Below are positions 1-10,289 of a stretch of DNA of 64,000 nt, piece after piece. Each line of letters opens with the position of its first letter. Within the stretch, counting starts at the first letter, position 1. Source of the DNA: Laccaria trichodermophora (Eukaryota; Basidiomycota; Agaricomycetes; Agaricales; Hydnangiaceae); assembly GCA_018417955.1 (NCBI GenBank), contig JACTVC010000020.1, positions 310,001 to 374,000 on the forward strand. Reading direction: 5' to 3'. Made by a program: the position numbers and the translations under genes. The notes under the pieces were generated by a model, which had not been told where the DNA came from, searched no databases, and saw nothing but the letters and a program-made list of their open reading frames with translations.

Positions 1-62
1 CCTTGCCACTATCCATCACCTCCCATCCACAACAACGTTGCAATTTCAGAACGAAATATAAA

Positions 63-2127
63 ATGCCTCTACGTTACCCACCCGACCGCACACACTGCAT
101 GGGGATGACGCCGCCAGAGAAATTCGTAGTCAAGGACGGCGAAATTGCAGGACGTTTGCAGTTCAACCCTCATCGTGACGCCCGGTTCCCACTTCTGTAC
201 ACCGTGAAAGAACACCCGCTGGTTGTCAACAGGCATATCCTGCAGACAATCTACGTTTATATAGAAGACACCTCCCAGGGTGCTTTGAAAAAGAAGTTAG
301 CATTTGAAAATTCTCTACACGTACCTTTAGGACCCGACGATACGATGTCAGATCGTGGTGAGTCAGAAATTGATAATGGACAATGTTATTAACAAAATTT
401 CTAGGCCTGTTTGAAGTTGCAGACCGTTCTGTGATCTTTTCTAGGCCACTTCGAGAGGATAGGAGACAAATACCAAAAGACGATGCTACTTTTGCGTACG
501 TTATCAACGGGTGAGTATTGCGTGTAGTACATATCCTTTGTTGATAACTTGATAACAATGCACAGCAAATGGTACTTAACCGCTGAAGAGCAAGAAGAAG
601 TTTTGTCAGTGCGGGACGACTTGTTTGGGAATCCAGAGGAAATGACAGATGAACCTCCTAAGAAGGACTCCATTGGAAAGCTCAAAGGAGGCACCAAATT
701 TGAGCGTTCTGGTATCAAAGGCATTAAGGGTGCTCGGTGTTATTCCACCACATTAACGCACCAACATTCTCGGGCACTAGTTGGTGTGACAGCCTCTGCA
801 AAGACATATGAAAATGCTGCCACACCTGTTCAAGAAGTAACCCACAGGATGGTCAAAGTAGGTTGTAAACCTCAGGCTAGATGCAAGACGTTGACCATGT
901 TTGGACAGAGCGCAACAACGGTTGCGGCACAGGCTATGGAGCTTTGTGCGCCAGAAGGCTTTGTAGAAGCCGTGAAAGCACACGCACAATACAACAACAT
1001 CGCCGCAATTGGATTTGAACGCAATATTGGAACCCCCGCCGTACAATTCAACATAGCCCCTGCCGTTGCATACAAAGAAAGTAAAAGTAAGCGACAATAA
1101 CACATTGTTCCAGCATACTGACAAAGCCTGTGTTAAAGCTGCGCATATGAAGCAGATGGGCTTTTTCGGAAGCGCCCAAGGCCACATTGATTCTCTCGAT
1201 TCTTCGGGCTCTCTCACCACTATGGTCGTAGCATCCCGATTGCCGGACACATATGAAGGAGGGCGAATACACCTACTTGCGCTAGGAGTATATGTCAAAT
1301 TGAATTATCTAAACGCTGTCGCGTTTTCTGGACTTAATAAGCATGGGGGCACTCCACCAATCGCGCCTCCAAATACTATGCCACTACCCAGTGCTGCCCG
1401 AGGCATTTGGGTGTGCTACCCACCTGAATCGATGATGAATGGCGCCTCGGATTTCAAAGTGCACCTGGCATCTTTAGGAAAGGGGCTGCTAGTCCTTCCC
1501 CCTGAAGTGACTTCCAGACAGTGAGTGAAAACGAAATGTACAATATGGTTACACTCAATGCAGACCACCAGGGGTTTTGAAGGACACAAATACTCAAACG
1601 AAGCCACTTGGGTTCAGGATGGTCCCAATCTAATGGATCCTTATCCTCTATTCCAATATGTATCACGATCGCTCCTTCAGATCTGTTCACACGTTGTTGA
1701 GCAATTGCCGCCTGAGTATGAAGGGCTCATATCACCGCAAGATTTTCTACATTCGCTATCAATGAAGGTTAACGGCGAAAGGGTTACAGCGGGCGAATGG
1801 TCTGCAGCACCTGACGGGGCGAGTTGCGATAGTTATGACACTGAGGAAGATACAGCAAGAGACGAGGTCGATCAGGCGAATGAACTTGGCACAACGGGTT
1901 CTCACGGAAGGAGCAAGCACAACGCTGTAGTACAGCGTCGCGATCATGAAATACAATGGTTGGATCACTGCGAAAAGTACGCAAAGTTTATACCGTCCAT
2001 GGCGAATGTCAATTTCGATGAATATAAAGAAAGAATCAAACTAGGAATACGGGGTAAAAGATGTCTACCTAGGGGTTCTACCGGGATGGGTAAAAAAAGT
2101 GAGGCGCGTGGACTTGTATGCTTATAA
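63..2127 (+). CDS. TET/JBP-like 2-oxoglutarate/Fe(II) oxygenase, multi-exon
   Basis: Seen: exons 63-357, 405-510, 566 to about 1080, about 1127-1520 and 1572 onward join in frame through short GT..AG introns (the 3/4 junction is uncertain; 1087 is an alternative donor). The fourth exon carries GHIDS (an HxD iron motif), then a beta-rich stretch ending FSGLNKHGGTPP (distal His), then an Arg about 19 residues on (SAARGIW), the expected 2OG-binding position. Known: this order fits the double-stranded beta-helix dioxygenase fold, and related TET/JBP-type genes are expanded in basidiomycetes and tied to transposons. Inferred: a nucleic-acid-modifying oxygenase, though substrate cannot be read from sequence. 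After 2127 the DNA (2130-2760) shows short charged segments such as GKRSLEADDD with splice-like borders, so the gene may run on into 2826-5025. A broken copy of the 5' end lies at 18268-18714. It could instead be another 2OG oxygenase family. Confidence 0.55.
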
Positions 2128-2825
2128 AGCTAAATTGTTACATAGCGGAAGGACCGTCATCTCAGAAGATGAAACACAATCAAGGATCGTCTCAAAACAA
2201 GAGAAAAGGTCGGTAGGAATGATACAAATTGTGACATATGTCACTAATGTCAAGCAGGAAAGCGTTCATTAGAAGCAGACGATGATATTCAGGGGCCGCT
2301 GACAAAAAAGCCAAGGAGTATGTCAAGGCACAATGACTATAAGACTGAACAAAACTGATAATATTTGGGTCAAAGCGTCGAGGAGCCGAAAGAAACCAGT
2401 AGATCTCGCGACGGACAATGTTTCAACCCATGAAGATGGACACACAACAGTCACTGGTAGAAAAGGTTGTCTTGACATCCAAATCTAGTACTAACTTCCT
2501 TCAGCCCTTGCCGAAGGCAATTCGGAAACGGCGTCTTCGAATCCCATAGGTCTAGATATTAATGTGCATATGTCAAAGCTCAAGGCGAAACGTGACCGTA
2601 ACATAGGAAATGAGAGTGAGAACGATGATTAATCCTTTGAGATTGGAGACACTAGCTGACTCTGACGCCTAAAGAAACGACATATACATTGCGCACTCGG
2701 CATAGCACACGCAATCAAACTAATAAAACGGGAGTGTCGGGCAGCTCGCGAACTGCAGGTATGAAATATGCAGCGCCTTGTTGTTTGTATGCATCAACGT
2801 AATATACCCACAAATTACAGAAGAC

Positions 2826-5025
2826 ATGGATCTTGATAGTCAATCATCAGCGGAAGACTCCGACGACACAGACGATAATTTCATACCACCTAAAGAATCT
2901 ACGACCCGCCTTCGACTATTCCCTAACATTGAACAGGTATACAACCCCCGGCATACGGGCGAATATGACGAGCAAGAAACAGTGGAGGACGATATACCTA
3001 TACCGTTCCCGAACGCTTGCGGCAACGTTGCAACGGTTGATCGTATTCAAAGATTTTTGGACAACATCAACACGTACAGCTTAGACAAAGCAACAGCGGA
3101 GTTTATGCATGCCACCATAATGCTCAGGTCTTCGCGCCCGGAGGCTAGAGCCGCTGCGCATTCATGCAAGTCTATGATGTCGGCTGTCGTCGATGTACCC
3201 GACACTTCAGACACTGCAAAAGTGGTCGCCACTACATGGAAGCAAATAGAAACATTAAACAATCATACGGCGATGTCGGGCGTCGAAATTAGGATGTCTC
3301 AGGCCCTAATCATGTGGTCTTCATGGTCCTTGTTCACTTGGGCACAGGGAATAACCCATCACTCACTCACTACGGGCTCGTATTTGGCTGGAAGGAGCTG
3401 GGTTGACTGCGTCACCAACACCGTTATCCGTATTCTCAGATCAAACGTTTTGCAGGAGACGCGACCGGACTGGAGCCTATCTTCAACTGACTACCTCCCA
3501 AACATTCCTGCAGCCATATTCTGTTGCAAACACAGTAAATTGTCAAAGTATGCAACCGATAACGAGATAGGTCAACATGCCCTCGACATCGTGACTTCGG
3601 CCATTCGTTTTTGGCTCAACTTTCCATCAGACGAACTCCATCTTTTCCAATTTACATTTATTGACATAGTTTTAAACTTTGGTCATCACAACTTGGCATT
3701 ACTCGAGGAGGTATGGAACGTTTTCCAGAATCCTGCCAAGGAATTACTACGTGGTGGTCGAAGACGGACCAAGGGGATGCGCATGGAAACAATATTCGCC
3801 GGGTTCAAGGAAAGGCTCATTGCTCATCCAATATCGGACATCGGCAGTCAACAGCATGCGTGTCTTCAGAGACTGACGGAGAAGTTCAACTTATTTCAAT
3901 GCCAAGCTGAAATAGGAATTTATGCGAACCAGAACACCGAAAATCAGGTACTAGTGAACATACATCAACTTTGATTTATCAAACTCACCGAAACACAAAT
4001 CACAGCATCCACCTTTCCAGGATGTCAGTGACCCCGAGCCCTTGACGTCCAATCAGACAAGCCCAAATACGTCAAATGTCCACGTACCAATGGAAAAGAC
4101 GCCAGCAGAAGAAGGAATGGCTATCTTTTGTGCATACATGCGTCTTCTCATGCCCTTGGCCAATGGACGTGATACGACCGTCTCAGATCCAACGGTGGAA
4201 ATTGTATCATCAAATCTGGACTTTTTACTACCCTTCCGTCAATGTGCACCGACTATGCAAAAAGCGATGGAAACCATATACTCCGAACCTCGGCGACTTC
4301 TCACCCAAGCAGGTTTGTTCAACGCTATAGCGTTTCGTGCCGTATTTTACGGTTCTGAATACGCAAAACAATCGCTTCGGTTCTTTGACTCGTTGAATGA
4401 GTGGGCAGAGTACCATGCGTCCGTCGAACAAGAAAAAGGCACCACTGATACGGCGGAATACGAGAGGCAAGTGAGAGAACGAAGGGAGGCCAAGGCTAGG
4501 CGAAAGAAAGGCATTGCTTCTGAAATGTCGGAGAGACAAAGGCGTCTCCGCACTGGGCCTACCGAACGGTTCTTTGTGAACCGCCAAGCATACAAGACGG
4601 CTAACGTGTACCGAAACACAATATATATGGAAGAATACTGGGATGCTGCTCCAGCTCTTTCCAGAAAAATTGAAGACAATCCATCTGCCCGTGATCTTCA
4701 TCATTTCCTCTGTTCAAAGGAATTCCCGAACATCGGACCATTGACAGCTCTTCTAATAATAGGGGATCTCGTGCTGGCTGGTGCATATCCGATGCCGTCT
4801 GCGGAGGAATGGGGCTACCTTGTAGCAAAACTGAAGCTAGGAGGAGAAAGGGCACTTTTGAAACTCGGCATTCCGTTGGACTCCAATGCCAACGCGATTC
4901 AAAAGGCATTTGTGGATCTGGATAGACACATGTTGAAGGACCTCACAAAAGAAGAACACAAGGCGATCAAGTACAACATTATAACTCTGGAGCATAGTCT
5001 CTGTAAGTACCAGAGGGTGTATTAA
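2826..5025 (+). CDS. Hypothetical helical protein, possibly the C-terminal half of the preceding oxygenase gene
   Basis: Seen: two exons, 2826-3947 and 4006-5025, join in phase 0 through a 58-nt intron. The N-terminus (EDMDLDSQSSAEDSDD) is acidic, and the rest is predicted helical and Trp-rich. The second exon has a basic patch (RERREAKARRKKG) and near its end FPNIGPLTALLIIGDL, which resembles a helix-hairpin-helix DNA-binding motif (FPNIGPLTA). An alternative end using a donor at about 5004 would add a short Cys/His-rich tail. No family is recognised. The nuclear-looking basic regions and the tandem position after the oxygenase suggest one multidomain gene of about 5 kb spanning 63-5025 with a charged linker between, but the joints in 2130-2820 could not all be resolved. 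The start ATG at 2826 is the first in frame after a plausible acceptor at 2820. Confidence 0.5.
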
Positions 5026-5229
5026 TTTCTCAAGTTTTAGGCCGATGTAGGAGTTGTCACTTCTGCCATTTCCCAGGTTTTGCCTTTTGACTCCTTGCCC
5101 AATTCTCAAGTGTGTGGTAGATTGTTGCGATGCTCAGAAATGGCATAGTACAACGTTCTAAGCATTAAAATTGGTCGTTTGTGAAATATTATTGGCTCTA
5201 CACAACCCACGGTGTCACTCCGGCTATAA

Positions 5230-5778
5230 ATGGAGCAACCAACCTCCAGGGAACAAAGCCCAAGATCGCCAGAGATCGCCGCCCTTCTGCAAGAGTTCGA
5301 CAATCCGGAAACGTCTTCGATTTACATGGTTTTACAGCTACGACTGTAAAGCCTCCCGAATATCACCCACACTGGGAGAACCAGGACGGACTCAGACCTC
5401 CCACGAATATTTGTATAATGAACTACCAAATGTAGGAAATCAGAAGGTCAGCCCTGTTTCAGCAACGGAATTTGGTCGCTGAGACTGATCCGCTTCAGGT
5501 GCTAGCCTTCACTCAATCGCCTCAGATCACGGCTGACGACTTGCCCATAGACACCGGTTCCGTTCAATCGGCACTCTCATGCACGTTTTTGATACTACTT
5601 CGATCAATGTTGCAATGCCAACTTAGGATGCCGCGTCACACTAAAGCCATTTGCCTCTCAAGGTTTAGCACCCCAGATCTACAACATATTTATTGTTGCG
5701 TTGAACGTCGCTCCAGTCTCTTGTGCTTCTTGCAACTAACACGGCGACGTTGTCATTCAAGCTTTTCAGGGCGGTATT
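5230..5778 (+). CDS. Possible small hypothetical gene
   Basis: Seen: an ATG at 5230 follows a TATAAA-like run and opens a Ser/Pro-rich reading frame. A second open stretch from about 5434 (EIRRSALFQQRNLVAETDPL, then more) reads to the stop at 5776-5778. A phase-0 intron between them, with a weak donor after SSIYM and an acceptor at AATGTAG, would join the two. Nothing in it is recognised. It may be a short real gene or a relic between two transposon-associated genes. Confidence 0.25.
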
Positions 5779-5974
5779 AGTGTCAAATAAACTTAGCAGG
5801 CGCCTGATTGACTCCGATAGTCACTGGCAGAAGACTTGGATCGCGCTCTTCTGAGGCATTCAAGGGGCGTTATCCACCCAACTTCTTTCATTACCGCTTT
5901 GCGTGTGATGAAATTATGATAAAAGGCAAGTCCTCACAGTTTCCAACTCCACAACAAAGCCCTAACATTGAGCT

Positions 5975-7659
5975 ATGTCTGACTCGGGCCAGGAACATGT
6001 TACCACCTTCAATCGGTGTGTGCCAGATGGCTTACCATTCAGCGAATTAGTTGCTGACAAGGAGCAAATTCAGATGTGGAAAGAGCACATGGTAAGTTAT
6101 ACATATATGGTATATACCATGCCAAGTGAACTGATTCATTGTTGGCAGATAATGAAGCAGGAGAACATGTTTGGCGACCCCTGTGTAAGTAGAACTTTGG
6201 CTACCCATCCTATCTTTTCTGAACTGACTGTATTCGATCAGGTCGGTTACAAGGGGCTCAGTATTGGGTCCACCGCCGTCTTCGAACGAGAGCTCCCAGT
6301 GTTGCTCCCTTCCAACGACTCTCAATATTCAAGGTGGAGGGGAGAGTACAACGATCTCCGTGACCGCCGTAACGCTTATAATAGAGCCACGCGCGAAGTC
6401 TGCATCCTCCTTTGGGGTTGTTCGCAAGCAGCAGAAGTTTCGCTGCTTCTCAGGGGAATTTTTCCTGTAAGCCCAACCACGGTTCTGAAAGCTGGGTGGA
6501 AAATCCTCCTCAGCTCATGTTGGCGGGCACAAATGGTCACGAAAGCCTTCTCCGCGATATCTTCATCGGAATTTTGTCCCGTCGTTCTAGCAAGCGGCTC
6601 CATAGCAAACCCAGAATGTGAGGACGACGAGCTCCGGCAACATTTAAACATGATCCTCCAAATTCCGGTGAGTTTGTTTCATTTTGTGCCCCGAATTTTC
6701 TTTTTGAAAATTCACTGGCTAGCTCATCGAGCGCCTCGAAGCCTTGGTCCGACGGCTGCGGCACCACTTTATGCATGCCGTTGACAATGCCCAGGCATTT
6801 AAGGCTCTAAGAAGAGACGACTTCGGTATCTCTCGGGTGGGAATACTGAAGGCTCTTCAAGATGCTGGCGCGGGCAACCACGAGCCTCTGTACGATTTTT
6901 ATTCGGGAAGACGCTGCGAATATTTTGGCTCACGCATCGTCAAACACGGCGTGGCTATAATGCTACAATCCTATGACCGGGTGGACATTGAGGAAGCTAT
7001 GTCCCTGTATAACGATCAACTCTTACCAATCACCTGTCTGGTGATTCCGTCGATAATGGTATTCTATTAACCAAATGCTTTCAACGTATCGCTCAAACTT
7101 TTTTTTGCAGATGGAATCGGAGCTCCAGTTCCAGCTGGGTAAAGATAGCAATGGATATCGCTTTATGCCGGAAGGCGCTGAAAACGGTCTTCTCTCGGGA
7201 GAGCACGAGGCGTTCGCCGCTAGAATCAATCAACTCCTCGATGTCAGAATGAATGCAATGTCAGACACCCTCTATTTCTCCATCCAGGTTCGCGTGTTAT
7301 TTCCCCTGCGAGTTGAAGTTCTGGGACCTTTCGAACATAAAATACCGCTCCTTTCGTTTGTTAAGCCCATGCTCTGCTTACCCGAGTTGGAGGGTTCAAG
7401 TGAGGGTCAATCCAACCTGGGGTCGGAGGCTGGATCTAGCGTGGGTGGAGAGGGTGGATCCAGCGTGGCTGCAGAGTGTGGATCCAGCATGGGTGGATCC
7501 AGTGTGGGTGGATCCAGCGTGGGTGGATCCAGCCTCGGGTCGGAGCCAAATGCACCATTCGTTGAATCGGACTCGTCGGACAGCAGCGGGCCCTTTGTTG
7601 AGGAACAGAGCAGTCCCATCGACTCCTCTGGGGGAGCAAGTCGTTTCCGACCCCACTAA
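5975..7659 (+). CDS. Hypothetical five-exon protein with Gly-Ser repeat tail
   Basis: Seen: exons 5975-6091, 6149-6184, 6242-6667, 6723-7058 and 7111-7659 are separated by introns of 52-57 nt, and the 4 and 5 exon joints keep phase. The body is a mixed helical domain without recognised motifs (RRNAYNRATREVC, RYEYF-type aromatic stretches and an SYDRVDIEEAMSLYNDQL segment). The last exon ends in a low-complexity tail built on a 15-bp unit giving GGSSV/GGSSM, followed by an acidic Ser-rich end. No signal peptide is evident from the first residues (MSDSGQEHVTTFNRC). Likely a fungus-specific gene of unknown role. The clean splicing argues it is a real or recently real gene. Confidence 0.5.
7440..7535 (+). 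repeat. 15-bp coding minisatellite (GTGGGTGGATCCAGC)
   Basis: Repeats of a 15-bp unit containing a BamHI site, GTGGGTGGATCCAGC and variants, occur about six times, the last three head to tail. The frame is kept, coding GGSSV repeats near the C-terminus of the 5975-7659 gene. Confidence 0.85.
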
Positions 7660-8167
7660 GTAGTCAATTCTGCTAGTATATGATTATTAGTTGCCTCGGG
7701 GACTGTCACCCACTGGGCCTGCGCTTCTTTTTCAATTTTTGTTGTGACAATTTGTACATTGTACTACCTGCGATATACTACCAGTTAAACTTGAACTTGA
7801 ATGTGGTTGAACTTCGGACGTCACCGTGACGAAAGTGCTACTATGTAAGGATACTAATGTAGTGGATTTACTACTACCGACTCCTGATGAGTCATTATCT
7901 TTTGTGATTGTGGGCCTGTTTCAGGGCCAGACCGTGACCTACTGATAGGCCGATTGTCGACAACAACTTGTTCAAGTTGCCAACACCTTCATCGGGAAAT
8001 TGGGGTTCAACAGGCAAGTGACTACGTGACCCCAAGTCCACCAGCAACAACTTGAACCTCACCCCCTTCCCACTCAGCATTGACCGTGAACGAGATCCCG
8101 TTTCTCTTTACTCTGTCTTTCTCATCTGACATCATCCACGACTCATTGACTCCGGCCTCCAACTTAA
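7660..8167. other. Intergenic, no gene seen
   Basis: AT-rich spacer between two unrecognised genes. It holds a 13-bp palindrome CGTCACCGTGACG near 7820 and no convincing coding stretch. Confidence 0.4.
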
Positions 8168-9320
8168 ATGACCTGCAGACTAGTTCAGCGCTCTCAACCA
8201 ACTTCAAGTTCTTCCCGGAGAAAAAATTCCAAACCAAATTTCTTCAATGAAGCACCTTTTCGATCTACTTTGCCTGATCTACTGGAGGGCTTTTCTTTGG
8301 ACTCATCACTGGTAAGTAGAGCTTCCCAGAGATTGCATTTGTGTGCTCAGCGCTTTTTCAAGAGCCCCCCACCGCCTCTCTCCTTAGGCACATGTTCAGA
8401 CTCTTCATCTACGATCTCAGATTCTGCAGTGACGTATAGAATACTGCCCCCTCCACCCCAAAGAGAAGGGACGCCACATCAATCGCTTTTTCGGTCTCCT
8501 CTGCCTGACTTACTTCAGGACTTCCATACGAGCTCATTGGATTCCCCAATATCACACTGCCTTTATGCTCAGCCATTTTTCAAGCCCCCACCACCATATC
8601 CCTTCTCAGACATTGACTCCAACTCTTCTACAATCTCAGAGACATCTACAGCGCTGCCCACTTCATTTTTTACACAGATAGAGGGCCCATTACCATGTGT
8701 GGCATTGCCAGAGAAGGCAAAAGCGGAGCCCCCGTTAGCCTGGGACCCACAAATTGATATCATGTTAGAGCAACAGGTATTTCACCCATCTTTAGCATTA
8801 TATAGACACTCAGAATGTATAGGAAAACAGCCGTTGTTCAGCGGGTAGTGGAGAAACCACAGTCACCGATCCCTATTGCCCTTGTGCGTTGGAATTGGAA
8901 GATATGTATTGTCAAGCTATCGACATTCGCGACTCACTGTTGCTTGATGCCGCCTCAATACAGGTTGAGCTGGCAATGCACCTGAAGAAATCTCATATAC
9001 GATTTCAGGAGTTATCCCAGCTCCGCATTTCGATTGATAAGGCGAGCCAAGCAGCATGGCTCATCAAATCACACAGTGATGCAGGGAAGCACCCAATCAA
9101 CTTTTTTCTGCTAGAATTTGCTTGCCCCGATCACCCTCGAGCATCTCAGCTTCTTTCCCGCTGTGAACTTCAGGACCGTTTGAAGAAGAGTAGGATGTTC
9201 ATGGAGAGGACCGCAGAAGCGCGACAAGCGGTTCAACGGTATATTGAGGATCCTTTTTCACTAGTTGAGGGGCGCCTTCGGTTTCGTTGTCCATCATGCA
9301 CGCAGAGACACATCCTTTGA
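8168..9320 (+). CDS. Hypothetical protein with an internal duplication
   Basis: Seen: a first open stretch 8168 to about 8776 is Pro/Ser-rich and contains two similar blocks of about 65 residues. Each runs FRS-LPDLL then SLDS, then an AQ-FFK-PPPP motif, then a SSTIS segment. A second open stretch, about 8842-9320, is helical (ELEDMYCQAIDIRDSLLLDA, later a KSHIRFQELSQLRISIDKAS coiled region) and ends RFRCPSCTQRHIL with one CxxC. A donor follows EQQ at 8777, but the matching acceptor that keeps frame was not found, so the join is unresolved and there may be a frame break. No family is recognised, and no transposase motif is present. Confidence 0.4.
8246..8690 (+). repeat. Internal coding duplication (two ~65-residue blocks)
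   Basis: The block coding FRSTLPDLLEGFSLDSS (from about 8252) and the block coding FRSPLPDLLQDF (from about 8489) share the order LPDLL, SLDS, AQxFFK, PPPP, DSxSSTISxxS. This indicates an old tandem duplication inside the gene. Confidence 0.65.
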
Positions 9321-10289
9321 CTTTTGATGACATTTGGGTAACAAGCTTCTGGAAATCTATGCAACACCATGTACTATCAAGTCAATGAATTTTAATCGAA
9401 ATAGAGTTTTTTACGGACAAGAGTACATACGATAACGGACAAGAGTTTAGAACTTCAAGAAGTTGGTGTTGACTCCTCGGACTCACCGTGGGCGGCCCGG
9501 AGTGTGCCAGTGGCCGCGTTGGAGTCCGACTCGGAGTCCCGTGACTGTTGACTCACGATCCAGCAGTGCCTGCCAGTGGTCCAACTCTCACCTACGCCCG
9601 TCTCCTGCTCACGCCTGTCTCCCGCTCGGTCGCCCATCTTCTGCCACGCTCCTTATATAGCCTCGGTGCGATTGGAAGGTGACCACGCCCAGGTGAACAT
9701 GTGCGTATATGGTTACTCCTTGAGGGTAACGTTGGACTTACCTTGCAGTTAATAGACCTCAAGGACGCTCAGGTTGCATTCCTCCCAACAGTTCCATTGG
9801 GATTGAAGGTTTGCAATGCATGTCGATATTTCCAACGGTGAACTCATGTTGGGCATTTGCAGCGTACACTCAGAAACCCTTGAACGGCTATCTCTATTTT
9901 ACGAAATTTGACTTCGCGTCGTTTTGTTCAGTTCACGACTTTGACTTTGCGTCGGTCCCTCTCTCAAAACTCGTGCGTGACGTTGACTTTGCGTCGCTCA
10001 CACTGGATTTGACTTCGCGTCGTCTGGGTTACCTTAGGATCCACGCCTAGGGTGCGTTTATGCGAATAATGCCGGCGCGTTGAATTGAACTAATCATGTA
10101 ACAGAGCTCTGACTTTGGGATACTCGACACATTCAACCAATCAACCCTGCAAATTGAGATGTACGTAGAGATAAAACAACCGAGACATTGAACTGACTCT
10201 GACTGTACGTAGATTCTGCAACGATCACTCAAATCTTGTATGTAGAGAATGAGATTTCACTGTATTGAACTTAAGTACTCGTAGAAAGC
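9321..10289. other. Noncoding spacer with motif cluster
   Basis: No gene is supported. The stretch 9460-9640 is GC-rich with repeated GAGTCCGACTCGGAGTCC-like dyads. The 12-bp motif array at 9910-10022 lies here, and TATATAG occurs at about 9654. Open frames here are short and lack splice support. Confidence 0.4.
9910..10022 (+). repeat. Four direct copies of a 12-bp motif GACTT(C/T)GCGTCG
   Basis: Copies start at 9910, 9943, 9985 and 10011, all on the plus strand. Spacings of 33, 42 and 26 bp are not all multiples of three, so this is DNA-level repetition, not a protein repeat. A second array of the same motif is at 17510-17610. Confidence 0.8.

Noticed and set aside
7396..7656. Minus-strand frames rich in AGST and similar repeats
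   Set aside because: They are shadows of the GGSSV minisatellite coded on the plus strand.
9811..10050. Protein with repeated DFAS motifs
   Set aside because: The motif spacing (33, 42, 26 bp) does not keep a reading frame, so the repeat is at DNA level.
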